Shown in pieces: positions 36,930 through 51,709 of a stretch of DNA of 64,000 nt (positions within the stretch are counted from its first letter, which is position 1; each line of letters opens with the position of its first letter). The position numbers and the translations under genes were made by a program. The notes under the pieces were generated by a model. It had not been told where the DNA came from, did no database searches, and saw only the letters and a list, made by a program, of their open reading frames with translations. The stretch lies in contig NW_026515454.1 of the NCBI RefSeq assembly GCF_014898815.1, positions 1,612,001 through 1,676,000 of the forward strand. The letters are read 5' to 3'. The DNA comes from Panonychus citri (lineage: Eukaryota > Arthropoda > Arachnida > Trombidiformes > Tetranychidae).

Positions 36930-39900
36930 ATGGAACCAACAAGTCCATCATCCTCTTCGTCTTCAATATATGCTTCTCATCACCAACAACAACAACAGCA
37001 ACACCAATCATCTTACTATCAACCATTTTCTCATTATGGTTATCCTCATCAGCAATTTTCTCATCAACCACAGTATTCACATCATCATCATTCCTATTCA
37101 TCTATTCCATCTTCATCCCAATTACCAAATTCAACAAATATTCCAACAACAATCGGTGATTCTCCAGTTCGTATTGGTGATACAATTGCTCTATTTGTTG
37201 CTCAAGGTAAAGTTCAAGGTTTCCTGACAACCCTTGATTCAGTTGATGAAAGAGCAGCGGTCACTTGTGATGGTAATTTAACTGAGACACCATCCAAAAT
37301 GAGAGATTACCTTTATCGTATCTGTATTGCTGGTAAACATGAAGCTCAACAAGATTTTCAAGAAGCTCGTCTACGTGATCCAAGTAACGAATCAAGGTTG
37401 GCAACATTGAAAGTTTATGCAACCGATGAGAAGAGAGCCAATGAAGAGGAGAATCGTTCACGTCGTGGTGAAATACTACATTATGGTGATGTTATCCAGT
37501 TATTAAATTTAAAAAATAATAAATATGTTACCGCTTTCACCAAGATACCTGCTCAATTGGATCCATCAGCATGGAGAGTTTCACTTGACCGTGATGGTAA
37601 TGATAATTCACATTTCCGGGTTACCGATTGTCTCAAATTTCGTGGAAATGGTGAACAAGTTACCTATGGAGATGAGATTTTTCTTGTCTCAGTGACCGCT
37701 GCTCAACGTTTACATGCCTCTAATCGGGAGCATTCAGATCACAAAGGATGCTTTGAGGTGAACATTTCAAATGCCTTTACCAGTTGGAAGATACTTCTTT
37801 ACCTTGATTACCGTGAAAATCTTGAAGGTTATCTCAAAGCTGGTGATGTTTTCCGTCTCTTTCATTCTGAATCTGCTCGATATTTGACTTTGGACGATTT
37901 AGAGGAAACCGTTAACGATGGTGGTTGTAAAAAAAAGGTTGTGTCACAAAAAGTGTTCCTTAGGTATACCGCTCGAACCGAAGCAACGTCAGCAACTAGT
38001 TCTAAAGCTCTTTGGGAGGTTGAAATACGTCAAGGTGAAGTGCCTCGAGGCGGTTTAGCCCATTGGGATTCAACTATACGATTTAAACATTTATCAACAG
38101 GTAAATATCTTGGTTTGGCTCCTGACCCATTAGCTGAACCAGGATCAAGCCAATGGTATCTTGTACCATCGTCAACATATGATGATAAAATTGAATTTCG
38201 TCTACATCCAACTCGTGAGGTGAACATTGGTGATTGTGTTCCCCATAAATCATTTGTTCGTATTCTTAATCAGTCAACACGTTCATGGTTACATCATACT
38301 AATGATTTTTTCGATGCAAATCAGAAAAAGGATAAAGATCAAGCAATTCTTTACATGTCCAAAGTGATCGCTGTTCAAAAAAATGGAAACAAAGAGGTTT
38401 TCCAAATAATTCCAGTCTCTTTCTCTGAAGTTCGTGATCTTGATTTTGTTAACGATGCTCATCGTTTCCTTAAAACTGCCGTTGAAAAATTGAAAGATCA
38501 TTCATTATCGGCACCAGAAAGGAAAGTTCTTAAATCATTACTATTTGATTTAATGTTTTTCATTATCAATCAACCTAAAGATGAATCAAAACCACAACCA
38601 CCAAGTACCTCATCGGTTATCCCTGATCGAGATAGACAAAAATTGGTACGAGAACAGAAACTTTTACAGATAATCTTTGAACTTTTGGCTGCACCATTTA
38701 TCCGAAATGATTCAATTCCAGATGATCCAGAATATAATCGTTATCTGGTTGAAATACTTCGTTATGCTTATCGTATACTTCAATTATCTCAGAAAGAGTA
38801 TCGAAAAAATCAGTTGGAAATAAGTAAAAGGTTCAGTTTTATCATTGGTCAAGTTGAACATAAACAAACCGAGGAATCAGCTTTGGAAACCATAACAGTA
38901 TTAATTCAGGGTAACACACAATTTATGGAGGGATTTGTGGGTGAAAATGAGATTAAATTGTTTATCTCACTTTTAAAAACACCAAAGGAAACCAAAAAAG
39001 AATCCAAATCAAATATATTAGATTTATTGAAAAATCTTTGTGTCTGTGATGGTGAATCAGTTAAAACTCAGGAAAGTTTCTGTAAATGTTTACTCTTTGA
39101 GAATCCGGATGCATTAATACACACCAAGATGGAAGATGGTGAAGTTTACCTTTACCCTGACTCATTAAGACCCGGAAATAAGATTTCATTGAAACAATTA
39201 GTTTCCGATGCAAAAAGATCACATAACAAGGATTCAAGTGCCGAGCAAATGTTAAAATATTATTGTAATCAATTGGATTTATTTTGTGCAATGTGTTTCA
39301 AAAGGCAATACGATGCAATTGGTTACCTTAAAGACACCGAAAAGTTAACAATTGAATTAATTCATCAGTGTATGGTTGATGAAGATTTACCAATTGAGCT
39401 TCGAGCGGTTTTTTGTCGTCTTATGCTTCACCTTCACGTTGACTGTAAGCCCAATGTAATGATTCAACCTATTGAATATGCACGAGTTTGGGCTGATATA
39501 CCGACACCGGCAGAGTTTGATGAATACGATATTGTTGAGGCTAAATTGAAGGTTGGTGCTGATGGAGCAAGAAAAGACGTTCAAAACGCTTTATCTAGTA
39601 CAATTTCATTCGTTGAGGATTATTTAACTATGGTTGGTCAAGGGGATAAAGATTATATCAACAATTTAACTCTTGAAGTGATGAAATTGGTTCGTAATTT
39701 AATGTTGTTTGGTTTTTTCAATTTCAAAAAGTTAATCAAATTGAATAAAACGATATTGGACATTTTAAAAAAATCGGAAAAACTTGACGAACCAGATAGA
39801 CCAGATCGAGCGAGAATGCAAGATGTCGTTGTAACCAAATTAAAGGAGCATAAACAAGCTCAAAGCATTTCGAAACCACCATTAAGTCAATTCGGTGTTG

Positions 39901-42900
39901 GACCGGCCATGGATATCCGTTTAAATATAATTGAGATATTAAATTTCATCTATGATATAAGATTAGATTATCGGATAACCAATATTTTGGTTCATTTTAA
40001 GGATCAAAGTCACAGTTTATGTTCACCGTCTAAAATATCATCGGAAGATGTTGAGGCCATTTTTGAGGATTCAAAGACCAACCTTGATGGTTCAATGGGC
40101 TTTATATCGGTTAAAATATTATTAAGTTTTATTATTAACTCGAAAGCCTATTCATTAGTTTCTGGAGCTATGAAATTGTTAATACGTGAATTTAAACAAC
40201 GCAAAGAGTTTCTTAATGCTCTTCGACAGGTACAATTGTTAATCAAAAAGGAAGACGTTCAAATCTATGAGTATTTTAGGAAAGCCTTGGAAGTATTGAA
40301 AGAGTATGTTGAAGAATCGGAAACTTGGGTTTACACTAAATCAAAAAGAGACGACGAAGATAAGATAAAATGTGGCCTTCGAGATGAAGATCGCGATTTA
40401 CCCTCACCACCTCCAGGAATACCTAATTATCCTCTATTGATTGATTCAGATAAATCGAATGCTCTTTTATTGATTGACATTAAAGAGGAACAAATTAAAC
40501 GGTACAATCGAGTTGACAGTATATTACAAACACTGTCCTACTGTTGTCGTGATAAATCAACCAACAAGGCGAAAAAATTGGAGCAAAGTCTATTACAATC
40601 AAGAGGATTGGTTAAAATTCTAGTCGATCTGTTGTCAATTAATTATGATGAGGTATCTAGATGATAATAAAGCCAACAATCAACAATCAATAACACACAT
40701 TACCCATTTATCAAACCATCACCTTAATCATAATCACCTCCATCACCATCATCATTAATAACTAATACATCTAGAATGATGTTGATGATGATTTAATTAC
40801 TTAAACTATCAACACTTTGATCTAATTAATTTTTTTTCTTCTTTTTTCTTCCCTTATCAATTAGAATGATCCTTACATAAAGAAAATCTTTGAACGAACT
40901 CACGAATTGCTCCAAGATTTTTGCTACAATAATCCAACTAATCAAGAAGAGCTCTATGAACACTATGAAAGATTTCTTAAACCTGAGGTAATTAATTAAT
41001 CATCTGTCAGGGAGAATCATTTCTCTTCCCGTAATTTGTTATTTCCTTTTCTTTTCTTTTTACCGTTATCATTGATATTTTTTCTTCTTCATCTTTTTAG
41101 AAACTTGAGATGGAAACGCTGATGAGTATTTTTGTCAACAACGAAAAACTTTGCAATGAAATTAACGAAGAAGCAATTAGAAAGTGTGTTAACTTTATCA
41201 TCTCTCAGGGTAAAAAAACCTACTTCCTGGATTTCCTGTTGACAATCGTTAAATCAGAGGGTAAAGCGCTGCCCAATGTCCAGGCCAAAATATTGAATGA
41301 ACTTAAATTTCACAAAGAGGATATTTTTGATTGGGATGGTGGTGAAAAGATTCGTGAACTAATGAGATCCATGATCTGTAGTCGTTACAATAAAGAGGTG
41401 AACTATGGTTCCATATAAAATTGATTGACCTGTTAGCCGCTTGTACCGAGGGTAAAAACAAAAACAATGAAAAAGATTGTGCTGGACTTTGTCCATTTGA
41501 TTATATTGCTCACATTATCGAGTATAACAATTGTCATCCTCGGGTCAAGGAAGCTTATTGTAGACTACTGACCAATTCTCATATTGAAACTGAAATTCAC
41601 CAGGAAGAGTTAAGCAGATCATCAAAAATGACCAAACTAATTGAAAGTCTCTTCGGTGATATCAACGAAACCCTAATGAAAACATCACAGACAAAACTAC
41701 AACTTGACCACGACTGGACATCATATCTTTCTCGAGGATTTCTTTACATGTTACGAGCTTTCATCACCTCATCAACCTCTACAAGCGTAAGTATATAATT
41801 TTCCTCCTATCAATTGGTAATTAATCTTAACCACTTGTTAATTTGATTTGATTAAACAAAACTGGAAACAAAAAGTCAATCTTAATCACATTTTAACCCA
41901 GAAATCAAATCAACCAATGATTTACAATTGGTTACAAGGTTAACAATTAATTCTTTATGATTACATTAATATTAACGATTTTTTTTTCTTCTTCTTCTTC
42001 CTCTACTTTCTTTAATTCTCTCTTTCTAATTGTAGCAAACAACTTTAGATAAAATAATCAAAAACCTTCACAATTTGATTAATCAACGATTTAATGTGAC
42101 TGAAAACCTAGAAGCTAAATTAAAAAAAGATATGCGTGAATTAATTGAAATATCAACTAAATTAGTCTCTGGTGATAAATTGGTTATACCTATTGTAAAA
42201 TATGCTCATACCTGGCGTGAGAAGAAATTAGGTAAACATCATTAGAGTTAATTAACTAATTAGATATTGATTACATCTTCATCTTAATTTTCCCATGTTA
42301 ACAATATTTTCTTAATTATTATTGTCTCATTTTTTTGTTTATCATCAATTTAGCTCGTAATGAAACCTCTCGCTCCGATCAATCTGATCAACCCATTAAT
42401 CCTTTGACAAAAGATCCACCTAAGGTTCAGATAAGCTCAGCACCGAACGATTCAAATAATCAATTATTAACAATTACCAACAAAACTACCACAACTCTAA
42501 CCACAACTTCAACCACCAACACTATCAACACCACCGTCACCACCACCACAACAACAAATCAACTTAGTAACGGTGATAATAATAAAGGAGCACCTACACC
42601 ACCACTTCGTAAAAGGCCACCTCGTCTTTATTTAAATGGAACCGAATCATCTTCATCTTCCCTATCATCATTATCATCCACTTCAACAATAATCACAACT
42701 CTATCCAATCAACAACAACAACAACAACAACAAGAATCACAAAATGATCAACCATTAATAGATCTAATGGATTCATCATCCTCTTTACCTGGTCTACTTT
42801 TATCATCTTCCCTTCAAGATGATATTGTCCAATCAAATTGGAAAAATTTAATTGACGAACAACGAACCGAATTAGAACCAAAAATTAAAGCCGAATTGTC

Positions 42901-45900
42901 AGTTCTGATTGATGTTTTCTATCAGCCCGCTGCCCTGTTTCCCATTAATACTCAGATGCATAAAAATCTATTAAGGGGATTTTTCATTCAACATCTAATC
43001 CAACATATCTTAGCTCTTGTCATGTATGGAACCAAAGAACAGATTAAAACCGATGAGAAAGTAATCATTCAAACCTTACAAATATTAACTGAACTTGTTA
43101 TCGATGATAAAACCAATCAGGTAAATACACAAATTGTCATAATTAATGTTACAAAATACTAATTACAAATCAAGTAGAAAAAGTAGAAATACTCATGAAA
43201 CTCATGTTTACTTGAGAAAGAGAATCAAAAAAACAACAACAACTACACTAACCAACAATTAACTGACCTTCTTAATTCATTTACAATGATTGATACAAAC
43301 TAATAATTCACTTTGTTCCCCACTAATAACCATAAATTAACATTAATTATAATTAATGATCTTCTCTGTTAATCTTTGATTCTTGTTATTTTATCAATTG
43401 CTGACCAATTACTTTATTATTCAAGGAGCTTCCTGAGCCTACTGAATACGAGCTCAGCCTTGAAGTCAAGGTAAAACAATTAACAATAATTCACCATGTT
43501 GATAATTAAGATATTATTTCAAATTATTAGATTCAGCATGATGATTAACCTAAACGATTGCATGACAAATATTTACCTTATTATTTGTTGTCCCTTTTAT
43601 TATTTCATCATTACCTTGTTAATTTTGTTTACATCATTTTCTAATAGATGAGAAATTAATTTCCTTTTCTTTTTAAATACAATTGTTTTTTTTACTTCAA
43701 TTATATTAACTAATTAGAGAAAAACAATTTAAGATTATATTTTAATTCTTGTTTTATTCTTTGTTGTGTAAAATTTAGGCTGAAAATTTGCGATTCCATC
43801 TGAAGGAGCGTTACTTTGGCCCAGCAAATAGTAACAATAATTGTAATGGAAACTGTGATTCCAGTGCCAATGGAAATGTTAATAGCACTTATTCAGATCG
43901 ACAGTCATCATCATCATCATCTTCATCATCACCTTATCCAACCATGGACTCGGCATCATATGTACTTTCTGCTCAACCCTTTAGTTACCTTCCAAGAAGC
44001 TGTAAAGATTTACGATGTATTCAAAATGAGCTGAATGAACTGAATGCACCTCAAATTGTGGTTGAAATTATCATGAAAAATCCAAGTGAAGATATATTTG
44101 CTTACTCAATTAAATTTGGTAAAGCTTTACTCAATGATGGAAATGAAAACATTCAGAAAAGTTTTTACAATGAAATCTCAAAAGGATCGGATAAGTTTAT
44201 TAAAAATTTTTACGATCGCATGGTATTGGCCCAGAAAGCATATAAAACGGGCTTTAAAAGTCCGTTTCATGTTAAAAGTCCAAGTACACCAGGTAAACCA
44301 TCAATTTCTGATCGAGATGCTTCACCAGGAAGTGAATTTCCACCCTCTCTTCCTGTTCCGGTTCCTCCATCTCCTCATCCTTCACCACCTCCACCTCCGA
44401 TCATTGTTCCAACATTGACTCCCTCACCTAAACCTGGAAGTGGATTAAGTTATAACTTTAATTCAGCCAAAATTGAAGAGGATAAGGAAAACCATTTAAA
44501 CTCTGCAATTACTGCCACCGAATTGGGATACAAATCATTGGGTAACAAAACCGTTGGTAGTTTTGTCGAACCAAATTATCCGGAAGAAGTTGATTTCCTT
44601 AATTTAAGAGCTGAATCACATGGAACCGGAAGTATAACACCCAATACACTTGCCGCCATGATAAGTCATTCACTGGCCTCACCCAAGAAACCTAAACTTC
44701 CACCTGAAGTAACCATCATGGAAGAGATTCTTGAATTTTTGAGACTTTTATGTGAGAATCATTATCGAGAAATGCAAGATTTACTTCGCAATGATAAACG
44801 AAAAGATCAAAATTTAGTCGCTGAAACATTTAAATTCTTGATCAAACTTTGTGGCTCACATAAGACTAAAACAATCGATGGTAATTATCTTAACGAGGAA
44901 AATGTTGGCCTTTTCAACCAAACCGTTAAAACGCTGATTGAATATTGTCAAGGTCCATGTCATGAGAATCAAAATTGTATCGCTAAATGTGAAAGCAATG
45001 GAATTGAATTTATCATTACATTGATTAAAAATCGAGCAGAATTGGACTCTAAGTACATGGAAGATGTTAGATCGCTCAAGATTAACGCTTCCAAACTGTT
45101 ACTGGCCATTATTGAATCACGATCGGATATTGATTTCGCCGAAATAGTTACCAAAATTGTGGACGCCAACCTTATCCATCATTCCTGTGAGATTTATCAA
45201 AAGTATAAGAAATTCATGGAAACGGAAGCTCATCGAGGTAACCCTTCAGCTCTTAAAGATGGCGAGGAATCAGAAGAGGTGAAAGAGATTGAAGTTGGTC
45301 ATAATATTTACATTCTATGTCACCAGTGTCAACGATATTCAGTCCAATTGAACGAGCAAATCAACCGAGAGCAAAAACAAGAGGACTGTCGTGATGCGAT
45401 CGCTTTCTTTCAGAAAAAAACTGCCCAAGTTGAGGTTGTCCGACGTGATAGTCCCGAACAGCGAGTTGAGTTTATCGTATTCGCGGTACCCGAACAATGC
45501 CATTTCCTCACGGAAGAGACAAAGAAAAAAGTTCTCCACCGAACTGAACTTGATGAGAAAGCTCGTTCCAAAGTTCCTGATTTTTTCCGTCAAGTTGACA
45601 TTCTCCAGGCCGAGATGGAATGGCAACGTGACCTTCAGTCAAAGAAACGGCTTTCGCACGCAATTAGCCGTTACATGTCCAAATGGGGCTCTCTTTCTTT
45701 CCAATTAGCGGTTCTATTGAATCTGATTGTGATCTCTTACTATCCGTTTGGTGAGACTCCCGTTGGACTTGAACATCGGTCATACTTGGCCTGCCTAGTC
45801 ATTGGTCTTTGGTTATATCTGTTTGGAACTCATAAAAGGTCACTTGATCTAGTTTTTGACGGCGCCTTCCGTTTAACCGTTGTTCTCACAACGTGGCTTC

Positions 45901-46925
45901 TAGTTCATACCATTGGTCCACAAGCGGTCATTTATATCTGTGGTATATTGGATATTATAATTACTATTGTCTATCTTTTTAGTTTCTTTATCAATCGTGG
46001 GTATCGACGGGGCTGGTTAAACAATCTAATGGACTATGAATTGATCTATCACTGCGTTTATCTGACCTTTTGTACCTTGGGACTGTTTCATCCGCTTTTT
46101 TATTCTGCCCTTTTGCTTCACGTTATTTATCAAGAGGAGACTCTAAGAAATGTTATACGATCGGTTACACGAAACTCAAAGTCTTTACTTTTGACCTGTT
46201 TATTGGCGTTAATCTTGATACACATTGCGGCCACTTTTGGTTATCTTTACTTCAATTTTGACTTTCGACGGGAATATGTACCACAAGATAATGAAGAGGA
46301 AAGTCAAGCAACCGAATACTCTTGTAAAACTTTATTCCAATGTTTGATTACCACCATAAACTATGGCCTTCGATCGGGTGGAGGTATTGGCGATGTCCTT
46401 CGACCTGCATCCTCGCAAGAAAGTCTCTACTATGGTCGTGTTATTTATGAACTTTTCTTCTATTTTTTCATCAATGTTATCATTCTCAACTTATTCTTTG
46501 GTATCATCATTGACACTTTTGCCGATCTCCGTCAAGAGAAGCAAAAGAAAGAGGATATCCTTAGAAATACTTGTTTCATTTGTGGCCTGCCACGAGCTGA
46601 TTTCGATAATCGTGCCGGTGTTTCCTTTGAGAAGCACATTGCCCGTGAACATCATATGTGGCATTATCTTTACTTCATGATACTCTTACGAACTAAACCT
46701 AAGACTGAATTTACTGGACCCGAAACTTACGTGTTCAAATTAATGGAGAAAAATGATTGGACTTGGTTTCCCATTCGAAAGGCCATGTCGTTGGAAGGTA
46801 CCGATCCCGAAATTCAATTGGAATACATTAGAGCTCCGGAACGATTTGCTTATCCCCGTGAATTGGAGGCTCAATGTTTATCCGGACATCCAAGAGATTC
46901 ATTATCCCTTCTTACTCCATGTTAA
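36930..46925 (+). CDS. Itpr: Inositol 1,4,5-trisphosphate receptor (ER calcium channel), one apparent frame break
   Basis: Seven coding exons, 36930-40652, 40865-40987, 41101-41786, 42036-42231, 42354-43120, 43426-43470 and 43779-46925, give about 2895 residues. The N-terminus has an extra Ser/His/Gln-rich stretch, then the suppressor and MIR beta-trefoil region. The IP3-binding residues are kept: FLRYTARTEATSATS, DRDRQKLVREQ and EYRKNQ. Armadillo/RIH-type domains follow, then a Thr/Gln low-complexity insert (exon 5) and Pro-rich loops. The C-terminal channel has several membrane spans and the pore signature LRSGGGIGD (near residue 2714). The pore helix leads into IIDTFADLRQEKQKKE and the zinc-binding CFICGL plus HIAREHHMWH. 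The frame shifts at about 41404-41412, as if one base were missing. The start at 36930 is preferred over upstream frame because the preceding codons are CT-rich, UTR-like sequence. AATAAA lies at 46957-46962. Confidence 0.95.
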
Positions 46926-46956
46926 TTGAAACTCACGCAAAATCAACTTTATCCCC

Positions 46957-46962
46957 AATAAA
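46957..46962 (+). terminator. Polyadenylation signal AATAAA near the IP3 receptor stop
   Basis: A canonical hexamer only 32 bp after the stop codon. The true 3' UTR may extend further, since the following DNA is AT-rich and ambiguous. Confidence 0.4.
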
Positions 46963-49900
46963 CGAGAGCAATTAGTTAATTATCAACACTCACATAAGGA
47001 AACGAGAAGAAAAGACGAAACCAAAATTCATATTTAAACAAAAATATCATTCCAATAGCTGAACACATGACATATGACATGACAACTACACATCAATTGA
47101 ATGGACACAATTTAAATTAATCTCAATTAAATTGGCTTGAAACAATTACAACCCAATCATTAAGATCAACAATTAAGGAGCACAATTAATGAACATTGTT
47201 ATAATTTCAACCCAAAACAAAAAGCTCAACTCAAAAGCTTATCATTTATTTTGCACAAAAAAAACGTTAATATAATTAATTTAATCATCCCGTGCCGATC
47301 AACACCTGATGAAATTGTTGGCCTGTAATCAAAAATGATCAACAAATCATAATTTTTTGTGTTAATTGTTACACAATATTTAGTTTATCAGCACAATTAA
47401 CCTTAACCTTGTTGATGAAAATGAAATGCTATTTGTTAACATTATATTATTACATAAGTAACAATATGTACAAAAGAAAGTAAATGTTAACAATCAAAAA
47501 TCAGATACAATTATAGTTAGTTAATCAAAATTTTACAATTTAGAGTGCAATTAATTAGCATTTTATTTAATCATCAAACAAAAGGTTTAATTAGTTTAAT
47601 TGTCTTTCAAAATTTACCGAAATGTTCAAGCATAAGAAACAACAAAAAAACAAATCAAATTATCTCGTTATCATAATATTACAATCAATTGATTTTAATC
47701 AATTAAATTAAATCATTTCCAATGTTAATGGTCACAATTACAGAGACTTTAAATGAACGCAATCAACTTATGATAATTAAAGTCTTTCTGTTAATCAAAT
47801 CTAAATAAAATATAATATTGAAATTATCACAACAATTTAATGTATTGTGACAATTGAATGATGGCAAAACAAAACAAAAACAATAAATTAAAATTAAAAT
47901 TAACTGTTAAAACAATTAAATTAACAATCGATCCAGTTGATTGTCTCTACATGAGATATTAAACTTTAATTGTCACGTGACCGATGAGAAAGTGATTAGT
48001 TAATTGTAATGATAGTCTAGCAAAATTTTTCCCCTTCCTGATTTGCAATCTCAATGAAAGATCAATACAATTAATCATCATCTTAATTTAACTGGATTAA
48101 TATTGATGATAATCAGGAACAATCAACATATTCAACAACACCAACAATTAAAACTAATTGTTTAATCAAAAATGAAAATAAGACAATAAAGTTAACCAGA
48201 TAAACGTTTCTTGATTATCACAGTGAGTTAATCATCAACAATCAAAAGGTTAATTAACTTGTATTGTTTTAATCTGATATCACCTTGGGTATATAAAAAT
48301 GAACAACAATTAACCAGCAATCAATTTTTTTCCTTGCTAATCCCTTAACCATTTTGGTGTAACAATTTAAATTGAAAGTTTTTTCATTCGCTTCCTTTAA
48401 TTGTTAATTTAATTATTAACCGGATGTTTACCTTTAATGGTTAACTTTGTGATTCCAATGATGAGCTTCATGTTAATTAGTTTTATATAATTGTGACGAT
48501 TGTTAAACAACAATTAAGACAAATCATAACGAAACAGTAATCAAATTATTAATTCGTAATGATAAACTTTGTTAATTCTTGATAACAATTAACTCAACAA
48601 ACAATATAATCGCTCATAAGAAAACAATTGAACAATTTAGTAGATAAAATTAAGGCTTAATCTTTGAGCCTCTTAATTGTTACACTGCGAACATGATTAA
48701 GAAACAAACACAATTAAATTCACACATACACACACCTTAATTAAGAAAGTACATACAGTTAATTGTTAAGATAATTAATGATCGTTAGAAACTTTAATAG
48801 TTAAAGAAACTTTTTCTTTCTAATAGAAAACTCGATTAATTGGAATGTAAGTAAATTGTGATCGTTAATTGTGCCACAATTTACGCAAATATTGAATAGT
48901 ATTTAAACTAAATGATCAACAATCAATTTAAATTAACTAACGATTAACATTAAATCGATTCCGATGACAATCAATTAGTTTTTAAACGAAAATTTCATCA
49001 ACTTAATTAAAGTTTGGATCCATTTTTTTCTTGGTACATTTAATGATTAAATCGTTGACACTTCGACACGCTTTCGACATGGTTATTGATACTCATCATC
49101 ATTATCTTAATCATCATCATCATCATCATCATCGTGATAATGATGATAACTAAATTGTTAAGCTTCTTAAGTTTAGACGATTAAATTGTTGTGATTAACT
49201 TTTACCACCGAGAAGGTAAATTGTTGCAATCGATTAGGCTCATGGTGAGAGATTCAATTGAAGAGAAGGTGAAGAAAAAAAGTTCAACCGATAATCATGA
49301 TCATCATGTTGATCATCATTTCCATGATTAACATGGAAAAATATTGATGAGAAATTTTTTCTTTTCCAATTATATTGGTTATCGATATATAATATTGATT
49401 CTGATATTATTATGATTCAGTTTGATTTCCAGGTAATCAGGAAATTGTTATGATTAAATTTCTTGCGATGAAAAATTGTTGCTTCCAGAAAAGTTTGATT
49501 GATTGTTAATTGGTAACAATTTAAATTGCTTCTATTTTCAATATCAATGGTTCATTTTGAATTACAAATTTTCATCGAGTAAATTAAATTGTAAATCAAT
49601 TGATTAATATGAAAACTGTTTGATTATTAATTGGTTTTCATTTATTATTATCAATGTTATCATTATTTGTATTACTGGTTGTTGATTAACATTTAGTTAA
49701 TTGGTTGATAAATTAGATTACCAAAAGTCAAATCTAATTTATATAACAATCAATTGTTGCTGTTGTTGTTGATTAAATTGTTAATAAATATCAGAAAACT
49801 TTAATTTGATGGTTGATTATTTCATTTTTCAGGTCAATCAATTTCAAATCAACTGATTAACTAATTAATTAACAATATGATTTCTTGATTCTTACTGATT

Positions 49901-51400
49901 ATCAGAATTTGTAACAATTGCGAAGGAGAAAAAAAAATTAGTTCCAATTGATTTTCGTTAGAACTTTTTTTCTCCTTGGAAAAAGTTGATTGTGATTCTA
50001 AACAAAACAACTAATCTTAATTGTCTTCGTCTAATTAAACTCATTAACTATGCGATAATTAGCACATCCTGTGTCATCATCTTCATCTTCATCATCATCA
50101 TCATCATCATCATCAGGAAGTCTTAACAGTTAATAGAAAACTTTTTTTGTCGAAAAAAAGTTTCCTCGTAACAGTTTGATTCCAATTCGTTATTCATTCA
50201 ATTGGAACTAATAATCAAATTTAAATGATTGTAAATCAGTTTGATGTTAATAATATATTTATATCGATTAGTTAACAATTAGTTAATTGTAGAAAACAAA
50301 TTGTCATGTTATTAGTTAATGATTAGGAAAATACAAATCTCCAGACTAACAATTGATTCAAATTGAAAATAATTTTTCCAACTTTCAATTATTTGAAATC
50401 AAATCAATTAGTTTTCAATTTAATTGTGATTAATATAAGTATAATAACTAAATTGGACAATTTAATTAAATTGTTGTCAAATGAACCAATAAACAAATTT
50501 AGTAATCCAATATTCAATTAATTGTGATTTAAAAGTGAAAAATTATTACTGATTGTTAAGTTAATTAGTTTTTAACAATTTTCCATCCGGAAACATATAA
50601 ATGAAATGATTAATATAAATTGTCAATTTAATTTGATTAAATTTACGAAGACAATTAAAAATTTAACCTTAAATCACTTGTAACAATTTCTAATCGTCTT
50701 TGTGATCACAATTAAATACTTAAGATTGAGTTAATTGTAACAATTAACAAAACTCTCGAAGAACGAATCAAGATTAATAATCAATTGTCATTGGAAATTG
50801 TTAAATGATTAGCAAATTGATCAATTGATTTGTTGTCAAATTAATCAACAAAAAAAAAACGTTCTGATTGACCCTTAACTTAAATTGTACTTGACCACGA
50901 ATTGATTTGATTAAAATGACAACAACAACAACAAGAGCAAATTTAATTAACTGCCCGCTGAGTTATTGTTAACAATTAACAGAAATTTTGTCTTTCTTGA
51001 TGAAAATAGTTTCTAATTGGTAGCAAAAGTATTGACAATCAAATGAATATTGATTTAATTAGATTATCAAATTAATTGTAATAAAAAGTAATAGAAAAAA
51101 AGTTTTACCCACTTATTGTGGATTACATTTCAATCATTTTAATATACTCACACTTGACCTCAATCAACAATTTAAACCCTATCACAATCATGGTGTTAAC
51201 CATGATAAACAACTTTCACTTTTCACACTTTTACTTGACCAGTGTCCACTCCTCCTCCCATTCATAATTGTAATCATTTTTTTCATCATCATCCTCAACA
51301 TGGATCAACTCTGGAGGAGTCCTGAAGATAAACAGGAAAGGAGATCGAGAGAGAGAGAGAGTTAACAATTTTCACCGTGCTAATGTCCACCAGCACGTAT
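46963..51400. other. Gene-poor region upstream of the cuticle protein
   Basis: About 4.4 kb without a coding signal. It has extremely dense TTAATTGT/ACAATTAA motifs and ATC-type microsatellites at about 49098-49130 and 50080-50115. Confidence 0.4.
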
Positions 51401-51404
51401 ATAA

Positions 51405-51413
51405 TATAAAAGG
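51405..51413 (+). promoter_or_regulatory. TATA box of the cuticle protein gene
   Basis: TATAAAAGG lies about 300 bp before the start codon, with an initiator-like TCATTACT about 20 bp downstream at 51427-51434. Strong TATA promoters are typical of cuticle protein genes. Confidence 0.6.
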
Positions 51414-51709
51414 CTGACCAGTTTCTCATCATTACTGGACATTACTAACTAACTGACCAGTTAACAACGTTTCCATTGTAGTAAATACAAGTTACATAAG
51501 AATAAGAAAAAGTTTTCTTCCGAAAAGATTGAAACCAAATTGAAAATCTTTCAAACAAACTTTCAACCTTTTCCCGTTATAATCACGATAATAAACTCTC
51601 GAAGTGACCAGTGGGCAACATTCATCGATCCAAGTGAAGTTTATTCATCACCATAAATTCATCATATTTATACATCTACAGTTGAGTTCAGTGAAATATC
51701 ATCATCATC

